From assembly GCA_949130485.1 (NCBI GenBank), contig OX422184.1, positions 26,106,763-26,170,762 on the forward strand: DNA of 64,000 nt. The letters are read 5' to 3'. How positions within the stretch are numbered: the first letter of the stretch is position 1; each line of letters opens with the position of its first letter. The position numbers and the translations under genes were made by a program. The notes beneath the pieces are model-generated. The model did no database searches, was not told where the DNA came from, and was given only the letters and a program-made list of their open reading frames with translations. Below, piece after piece: positions 56,641 through 64,000 of this stretch. The stretch comes from Agelas oroides (lineage: Eukaryota > Porifera > Demospongiae > Agelasida > Agelasidae).

Positions 56641-59600
56641 CTTTACACCCACTCCGTTGCATTCCCCTGGAACTATACACCGTTCCCCTGGCATTCCCCT
56701 GCATTCTCTGCATTCCCCTGGCAGTTTACACCCACTCTCATACGTTCCCCTGACATTCCCCTGTATTCCCCAGCATTCCCATGACACTTTGCACCCACTC
56801 CCATAATTTCCCATGGCATTCCCCTGTATTCCCCTGGCTCTTTGCACCCACTACCATACGTTCCCCTGGCATTCCCCTGCATTCCCCTGCATTCCCCTGC
56901 ATTCACCTGAATTCCCCTAGCACTTTACACCCACTCCCGTAGATTCCCCTGTCATTCCCCTGCATTCCCCTGGCACTTTACACTCCCATACGTTTCCCTG
57001 GCATTCCCCTGCATTTCCGTGCATTCCCCTGGCACTTTGCACCCACTCCCATATGTTCCCCTGTCATTCCCCTCTATTCCCCTGCATTCCCCTGCATTCC
57101 CCTGCGTTCCCCTGGCACTTTGCCTCCACTCTTGTACGTTTCCCTGGCATTCCCCTGCATTACCCTTCATTCCGCTAGCACTTTACACCCACTCCCTTCC
57201 ATTTCCCTGGTAGTCCCCTGCATTCCCCTGGTACTATACACCCACTCCCATACGTTCCCCTGTCATTCCCCTGCATTCCCTGCATTCCCCTGGCAGTTTA
57301 CACCCACTCCCATACGTTCCCCTGGCATTCCCCTGCATTCCCCAGCATTTCCCTGGCACTTTGCACCCACTCTCATACGTTCCCCTGGCATTTCCCTGTA
57401 TTCCCCTGCATTCCCCTGCGTTCCCCTGGCACTTTGCCTCCACTCTCGTACGTTCACCTAGCATTCCCCTGCATTCCCCTTCATTACGCTAGCACTTTAC
57501 ACCCACTCCTTTATATCCCCTGGTAGTCCCCTGCATTACCCTAGCATTATACACCCATTCCTATACGTTCCCCTGGCATTCCCCTGCATTCCCTACATTC
57601 CCCTGGCAGTTTACACTCACTCCCATACGTTTCCCTGGCATTCCCATGCATTCCCCTGCATTCCCCTGGCACTTTGCACCCACTACGTACGTTCCCTGGC
57701 ATTCCGCTGCATTCCCCTGCATTCCCCTGGGTATTTGCATTCTCTCTCCTACTTTCCCTGGCATTGCTTTGCATTCCCCTTCATTCCCCTAGCACTTTAG
57801 ACTCGCCCCCTTACATTCACCTGGTAGTTCCCTGCATTCCCTTGGCACCCTACACCCACTCCTATATGTTCCACTGGCATTCCCCTGCATACCCCTGCAT
57901 TCCCCTGGCAGTTTGCACCCACTCCCATACGTTCCCCTGGTATTCCCCTGCATTCCACAGCATTCCCTGGCACTTTGCACCCACTCCCATACGTACCCCT
58001 GGCATTCCCCTGTATTCCCCTGCATTCCCCTGGCATTCTTCTGCATTCTCTGCATTCCCCTGACAGTTTATACCCACTCCCATATTTTCTTTCGTATTCC
58101 CCTGCATTCCCCTACATTGCCCTGGCACGTTGCACCCTCTCCCATACGTTCCCTTGGCATTCCCCTGCAATCCCCTGGCACTATGTACACACTCCCGTAC
58201 ACTCTAATGGGATTCCCCTCCATTCCCCTTGCACTTTCCACCCACCAATTTACGTTCACCTGGCATTCCTCTGCATTCCTCTGCATTACCTGGACACTTT
58301 GCACCCACACACATTCCCCTGCATTCCCCTGGCACTTTGCACCCACTACCGTACGTTCCCCTGGCATTCCCCTGCATTCCCCTGCATTCCCTTTTTATTC
58401 CCCTGGCACTTTACACCCACTCCTGTAGATTCCCGTCATTCCCCTGCATTCCCCTGGCACGTTACACCCACTCCCATACGTTCACCTGGCATTCCTCTGC
58501 ATTCCTCTGCATTCCCCTGCATTACCTGGACACTTTGCACCCACACCCATTCCCATGCATTACCCTGGCAATTTGTATCCACTCCCATACATTCTCATGG
58601 GATTCCCCTCCATTCCCCTGGCACTTTGCACCCACTCCCATACATTCCCTTGGCATTCCCCTAGATTTCCCTGGCACATTGCACCCACCCATTTATGTTT
58701 TCCTGGTATTCCTGTGCATTCCCCTGCATTCGTGGACTCTTTGCACCCACACATACATTCCCCTGCATTCCCCTGGCACTTTGCACCCACTACCATACGT
58801 TTCCCTGGCATTCCCCTGCATTCCCCTGGCACTTTACACCCACTCCAATACGTTCCCCTTGCATTCCCCTCCATTCCCCATGGTACTTTGCACCCACTCC
58901 CATACATTCCCCTGGCACTTTACACCCACTCCCATACATTTCCCTGACATTCACCTGCATTTCCCTGGCACTTTTCACCCACTACCATACATTCTAATGG
59001 GATTCCACTCCATTCCCCTGGCACTTTGCACCCACTACCATACGTTCCCTTGGCGTTCCCTTGGTATTTCCCATCATTCCCCTGCATTCCCCTAGCACAT
59101 TGCACCCACTCCCATGTTAACTTGACATTCCCCTGCATTCCCCTCCTTTCTCCTGGCACTTTACACCTCTCACATATGTTCCCCTGGTATTTCCCTTCAT
59201 TCCCCTGCATTGCTCTAGCACTTTGCACCCAGTTCCATGCAATTCCATGGATTCCCCTGTCATTCCCCTGCATTAACGTGGCACTTTGGACCTATTTCCA
59301 TACATTCTCCTGGCTGCATTCCGCTGCATTCCCCTGCATTCCCCTGGGGAGTTCACCCACTCCCTTACATTCCCCTGGCATTTCCCTGCATTCCTCTGGC
59401 GGTTTACACGCACTCCCAATACGTTCCCTTGGTATTTCCCTAAATTTCCCTGCATTACCCTGGCACTTTTCACCCACTGCCTTAAGATTCGACGGCATTC
59501 CCCTGCATTCCCCTGGCACTTTGCACCCACCCATACGTTCCATTGCATTTCCCTGAATTCGCCTACATTCCTCAGGCACTTTGTGCCCACTCCCATACTT

Positions 59601-59744
59601 TCCCCTGACATTCCCCTCAATTCCCCTGCATTCCCCTGGCACTTTGCACACAGATCCATACATTCACCTGGCATTTCTTTGCATTCACCTGCATCCCTCT
59701 GGCACTTTGCACAGACTCCCGTTCATTCCCCTGCATTCCCCATC

Positions 59745-59910
59745 ATGCTTTGTGCCTGCGGCGCGATGCAGCTTCGCCGCAGCGCGAAATAACCAGTGCA
59801 ATAGGCGGCGCCGCATCATGCCTACAGCACAATGCTGCGCCGGTTATAAATGTAAATAAATGGCGGGCCCGTAGGGCCCGCCATTTATTTACATATTTAA
59901 GCGACGAGCT
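59745..59910. other. GC-rich spacer between the two arrays
   Basis: Non-repetitive sequence with CGGCGCGATGCAGCTTCGCC, then GGCGGCGCCGC and GCTGCGCCGG, several self-complementary stretches (TGCGGCG...CGCCGCA), and the long hairpin at 59851-59893. It separates the C-rich array from the G-rich satellite. Confidence 0.8.
59851..59893. repeat. Perfect hairpin, 20-bp arms, 3-base loop
   Basis: TGTAAATAAATGGCGGGCCC, loop GTA, then the exact reverse complement. No downstream T-run, and eukaryotic context argues against a bacterial-type terminator. It sits 18 bases before the first 55-bp satellite unit. Confidence 0.9.
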
Positions 59911-62900
59911 ACTGAAAGGTGGTTGGGGCGAAGTGTTTGGGGGGTTTGGTGTTAATAGTTAATTGACTGAAAGGGGGTTGGGGCAAAGTGTTTGGGGGGT
60001 TTGGTGTTAATAGTTAATTGACTGAAAGGGGGTTGGGGCAAAGTGTTTGGGGGGTTTGGTGTTAATAGTTAATTGACTGAAAGGGGGTTGGGGCAAAGTG
60101 TTTGGGGGGTTTGGTGTTAATAGTTAATTGACTGAAAGGGGGTTGGGGCAAAGTGTTTGGGGGGTTTGGTGTTAATAGTTAATTGACTGAAAGGGGGTTG
60201 GGGCAAAGTGTTTGGGGGGTTTGGTGTTAATAGTTAATTGACTGAAAGGGGGTTGGGGCAAAGTGTTTGGGGGGTTTGGTGTTAATAGTTAATTGACTGA
60301 AAGGGGGTTGGGGCAAAGTGTTTGGGGGGTTTGGTGTTAATAGTTAATTGACTGAAAGGGGGTTGGGGCAAAGTGTTTGGGGGGTTTGGTGTTAATAGTT
60401 AATTGACTGAAAGGGGGTTGGGGCAAAGTGTTTGGGGGGTTTGGTGTTAATAGTTAATTGACTGAAAGGGGGTTGGGGCAAAGTGTTTGGGGGGTTTGGT
60501 GTTAATAGTTAATTGACTGAAAGGGGGTTGGGGCAAAGTGTTTGGGGGGTTTGGTGTTAATAGTTAATTGACTGAAAGGGGGTTGGGGCAAAGTGTTTGG
60601 GGGGTTTGGTGTTAATAGTTAATTGACTGAAAGGGGGTTGGGGCAAAGTGTTTGGGGGGTTTGGTGTTAATAGTTAATTGACTGAAAGGGGGTTGGGGCA
60701 AAGTGTTTGGGGGGTTTGGTGTTAATAGTTAATTGACTGAAAGGGGGTTGGGGCAAAGTGTTTGGGGGGTTTGGTGTTAATAGTTAATTGACTGAAAGGG
60801 GGTTGGGGCAAAGTGTTTGGGGGGTTTGGTGTTAATAGTTAATTGACTGAAAGGGGGTTGGGGCAAAGTGTTTGGGGGGTTTGGTGTTAATAGTTAATTG
60901 ACTGAAAGGGGGTTGGGGCAAAGTGTTTGGGGGGTTTGGTGTTAATAGTTAATTGACTGAAAGGGGGTTGGGGCAAAGTGTTTGGGGGGTTTGGTGTTAA
61001 TAGTTAATTGACTGAAAGGGGGTTGGGGCAAAGTGTTTGGGGGGTTTGGTGTTAATAGTTAATTGACTGAAAGGGGGTTGGGGCAAAGTGTTTGGGGGGT
61101 TTGGTGTTAATAGTTAATTGACTGAAAGGGGGTTGGGGCAAAGTGTTTGGGGGGTTTGGTGTTAATAGTTAATTGACTGAAAGGGGGTTGGGGCAAAGTG
61201 TTTGGGGGGTTTGGTGTTAATAGTTAATTGACTGAAAGGGGGTTGGGGCAAAGTGTTTGGGGGGTTTGGTGTTAATAGTTAATTGACTGAAAGGGGGTTG
61301 GGGCAAAGTGTTTGGGGGGTTTGGTGTTAATAGTTAATTGACTGAAAGGGGGTTGGGGCAAAGTGTTTGGGGGGTTTGGTGTTAATAGTTAATTGACTGA
61401 AAGGGGGTTGGGGCAAAGTGTTTGGGGGGTTTGGTGTTAATAGTTAATTGACTGAAAGGGGGTTGGGGCAAAGTGTTTGGGGGGTTTGGTGTTAATAGTT
61501 AATTGACTGAAAGGGGGTTGGGGCAAAGTGTTTGGGGGGTTTGGTGTTAATAGTTAATTGACTGAAAGGGGGTTGGGGCAAAGTGTTTGGGGGGTTTGGT
61601 GTTAATAGTTAATTGACTGAAAGGGGGTTGGGGCAAAGTGTTTGGGGGGTTTGGTGTTAATAGTTAATTGACTGAAAGGGGGTTGGGGCAAAGTGTTTGG
61701 GGGGTTTGGTGTTAATAGTTAATTGACTGAAAGGGGGTTGGGGCAAAGTGTTTGGGGGGTTTGGTGTTAATAGTTAATTGACTGAAAGGGGGTTGGGGCA
61801 AAGTGTTTGGGGGGTTTGGTGTTAATAGTTAATTGACTGAAAGGGGGTTGGGGCAAAGTGTTTGGGGGGTTTGGTGTTAATAGTTAATTGACTGAAAGGG
61901 GGTTGGGGCAAAGTGTTTGGGGGGTTTGGTGTTAATAGTTAATTGACTGAAAGGGGGTTGGGGCAAAGTGTTTGGGGGGTTTGGTGTTAATAGTTAATTG
62001 ACTGAAAGGGGGTTGGGGCAAAGTGTTTGGGGGGTTTGGTGTTAATAGTTAATTGACTGAAAGGGGGTTGGGGCAAAGTGTTTGGGGGGTTTGGTGTTAA
62101 TAGTTAATTGACTGAAAGGGGGTTGGGGCAAAGTGTTTGGGGGGTTTGGTGTTAATAGTTAATTGACTGAAAGGGGGTTGGGGCAAAGTGTTTGGGGGGT
62201 TTGGTGTTAATAGTTAATTGACTGAAAGGGGGTTGGGGCAAAGTGTTTGGGGGGTTTGGTGTTAATAGTTAATTGACTGAAAGGGGGTTGGGGCAAAGTG
62301 TTTGGGGGGTTTGGTGTTAATAGTTAATTGACTGAAAGGGGGTTGGGGCAAAGTGTTTGGGGGGTTTGGTGTTAATAGTTAATTGACTGAAAGGGGGTTG
62401 GGGCAAAGTGTTTGGGGGGTTTGGTGTTAATAGTTAATTGACTGAAAGGGGGTTGGGGCAAAGTGTTTGGGGGGTTTGGTGTTAATAGTTAATTGACTGA
62501 AAGGGGGTTGGGGCAAAGTGTTTGGGGGGTTTGGTGTTAATAGTTAATTGACTGAAAGGGGGTTGGGGCAAAGTGTTTGGGGGGTTTGGTGTTAATAGTT
62601 AATTGACTGAAAGGGGGTTGGGGCAAAGTGTTTGGGGGGTTTGGTGTTAATAGTTAATTGACTGAAAGGGGGTTGGGGCAAAGTGTTTGGGGGGTTTGGT
62701 GTTAATAGTTAATTGACTGAAAGGGGGTTGGGGCAAAGTGTTTGGGGGGTTTGGTGTTAATAGTTAATTGACTGAAAGGGGGTTGGGGCAAAGTGTTTGG
62801 GGGGTTTGGTGTTAATAGTTAATTGACTGAAAGGGGGTTGGGGCAAAGTGTTTGGGGGGTTTGGTGTTAATAGTTAATTGACTGAAAGGGGGTTGGGGCA

Positions 62901-63409
62901 AAGTGTTTGGGGGGTTTGGTGTTAATAGTTAATTGACTGAAAGGGGGTTGGGGCAAAGTGTTTGGGGGGTTTGGTGTTAATAGTTAATTGACTGAAAGGG
63001 GGTTGGGGCAAAGTGTTTGGGGGGTTTGGTGTTAATAGTTAATTGACTGAAAGGGGGTTGGGGCAAAGTGTTTGGGGGGTTTGGTGTTAATAGTTAATTG
63101 ACTGAAAGGGGGTTGGGGCAAAGTGTTTGGGGGGTTTGGTGTTAATAGTTAATTGACTGAAAGGGGGTTGGGGCAAAGTGTTTGGGGGGTTTGGTGTTAA
63201 TAGTTAATTGACTGAAAGGGGGTTGGGGCAAAGTGTTTGGGGGGTTTGGTGTTAATAGTTAATTGACTGAAAGGGGGTTGGGGCAAAGTGTTTGGGGGGT
63301 TTGGTGTTAATAGTTAATTGACTGAAAGGGGGTTGGGGCAAAGTGTTTGGGGGGTTTGGTGTTAATAGTTAATTGACTGAAAGGGGGTTGGGGCAAAGTG
63401 TTTGGGGGG
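59911..63409. repeat. 55-bp telomere-adjacent satellite, ~63.6 copies
   Basis: Unit starts ACTGAAAGGGGGTTGGGG, continues CAAAGTGTTTGGGGGGTTTG and ends GTGTTAATAGTTAATTG. Phase is constant: the sequence realigns with the 60-column layout every 660 bases. The first copy has two differences (AAGGTGG and GGGGCGAAG at about 59920 and 59930); all later copies look identical by eye. The unit is G-rich on the same strand as the telomere and contains TTGGGG and TTTGGGG, telomere-like motifs. The last copy ends in GTTTGGGGGGT where telomere begins. Confidence 0.95.
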
Positions 63410-63688
63410 TTAGGGTTAGGGTTAGGGTTAGGGTTAGGGTTAGGGTTAGGGTTAGGGTTAGGGTTAGGGTTAGGGTTAGGGTTAGGGTTAGGGTTAGGGT
63501 TAGGGTTAGGGTTAGGGTTAGGGTTAGGGTTAGGGTTAGGGTTAGGGTTAGGGTTAGGGTTAGGGTTAGGGTTAGGGTTAGGGTTAGGGTTAGGGTTAGG
63601 GTTAGGGTTAGGGTTAGGGTTAGGGTTAGGGTTAGGGTTAGGGTTAGGGTTAGGGTTAGGGTTAGGGTTAGGGTTAGGGTTAGGGTTA

Positions 63689-63724
<36 letters not shown>

Positions 63725-64000
63725 GGTTAGGGTTAGGGTTAGGGTTAGGGTTAGGGTTAGGGTTAGGGTTAGGGTTAGGGTTAGGGTTAGGGTTAGGGTT
63801 AGGGTTAGGGTTAGGGTTAGGGTTAGGGTTAGGGTTAGGGTTAGGTTAGGGTTAGGGTTAGGGTTAGGGTTAGGGTTAGGGTTAGGGTTAGGGTTAGGGT
63901 TAGGGTTAGGGTTAGGGTTAGGGTTAGGGTTAGGGTTAGGGTTAGGGTTAGGGTTAGGGTTAGGGTTAGGGTTAGGGGTTAGGGTTAGGGTTAGGGTTAG
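63410..64000 (+). repeat. Telomere (TTAGGG)n, chromosome end
   Basis: About 98 copies of TTAGGG, G-rich strand toward the right end of the window, as expected for a right chromosome terminus. Perfect except for four isolated variants (listed separately). The window ends within the repeat. Frames reading RVRVRV or GLGLGL are artefacts of the repeat. Confidence 0.97.
63686..63707 (+). repeat. Variant telomere units (TTAG, TTTAGGG)
   Basis: Around 63686-63707 the repeat reads TTAG TTAGGG TTAGGG TTTAGGG, a shortened unit and a lengthened one 12 bases apart. Further single variants are TTAGG near 63841 and TTAGGGG near 63971. They could be real telomerase slippage or long-read consensus errors. 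Confidence 0.7.

Larger units (their letters stand above)
41143..59744. repeat. 18.6-kb C-rich subtelomeric array (10-bp base unit)
   Basis: Dominated by CATTCCCCTG repeated with variants GTATTCCCCTG, CGTTCCCCTGG, and a longer cassette GGCACTTTGCACCCACTCCC followed by ATACGTTCCCCTGG. Higher-order duplication is present at several scales (671 bp at 44.0-45.36 kb; ~0.7 kb at 54.5-56.6 kb; ~2.26 kb between 50 and 53 kb). The base unit has no stop in several frames, so open frames up to 679 codons (41073-43112, reading ...CIPLHSPAFPWHFAPTP) appear on both strands; they follow the repeat periodicity and change frame freely, so I do not call genes. Confidence 0.9.

Noticed and set aside
59851-59893. 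Intrinsic transcription terminator
   Set aside because: A perfect GC/AT hairpin without a U-run, in a eukaryotic subtelomere with no upstream gene.
29886-63409. Possible CRISPR array
   Set aside because: Repeats are contiguous without unique spacers, the context is a eukaryotic chromosome end, and no cas genes are present.
63373-63706. RVRVRV and GLGLGL open frames
   Set aside because: Direct translation of TTAGGG repeats; no start or context of a gene.

Overview
This window is the right-hand end of a eukaryotic (metazoan-like) chromosome. The last ~590 bases are the vertebrate/invertebrate-type telomere (TTAGGG)n, written G-rich strand 5'->3' toward the end of the window. Everything upstream is gene-poor and loaded with animal-type mobile DNA: non-LTR retrotransposon remnants, a Penelope-like element, a MULE-like transposase pseudogene with a GT-AG intron, pogo- and piggyBac-like terminal inverted repeats, and many short foldback elements. 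The short dispersed repeats (the TAGTCTCG-type foldbacks and the CCGTATAGCGGG element) remind me of marine invertebrate genomes, possibly a demosponge, but that is a recollection and not proof. I see no intact protein-coding gene, tRNA, rRNA or CRISPR array.

Layout. (1) 1-29,885: mosaic of decayed transposons and unique-looking sequence. The readable gene remnants are all on the minus strand except one: a CR1/L2-like LINE tail (6.1-6.6 kb), a MULE-like transposase pseudogene with a phase-consistent intron (7.1-10.0 kb), a 2.7-kb retrotransposon with an R2-like C-terminus, a 12-bp target-site duplication and a deleted reverse transcriptase core (12.7-15.4 kb), an internally deleted Penelope-like element (16.0-16.8 kb), and on the plus strand a broken PRKX/PKA-like protein kinase gene that still has introns, one of them filled with ~0.9 kb of polypyrimidine (26.8-28.7 kb). 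(2) 29.9-41.1 kb: an array of 20-22-bp monomers interrupted by two insertions, a 0.58-kb terminal-inverted-repeat element and a 3.5-kb nested composite transposon with a 6-bp target duplication. (3) 41.1-59.74 kb: an 18.6-kb C-rich array built on a ~10-bp unit (CATTCCCCTG) with several layers of higher-order duplication. (4) 59.74-59.91 kb: a GC-rich spacer with a perfect 20-bp-arm hairpin. (5) 59.91-63.41 kb: ~63.6 copies of an apparently identical 55-bp G-rich satellite. (6) 63.41-64.0 kb: telomere.

The parts do not form a pathway. What links them is chromosome-end biology: progressively simpler and more homogeneous tandem repeats toward the telomere, with mobile elements inserting into the more internal arrays. 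The most unusual points are the ordered stack of three different subtelomeric arrays, the strand switch of the G-rich strand at a palindromic spacer, the homogeneous 55-bp satellite fused to the telomere through shared GGGTT, and a family of short foldbacks with 9-bp target duplications lying in the same window as a MULE-like transposase pseudogene. Long open reading frames inside the arrays are by-products of stop-free repeat units and are not listed as genes.
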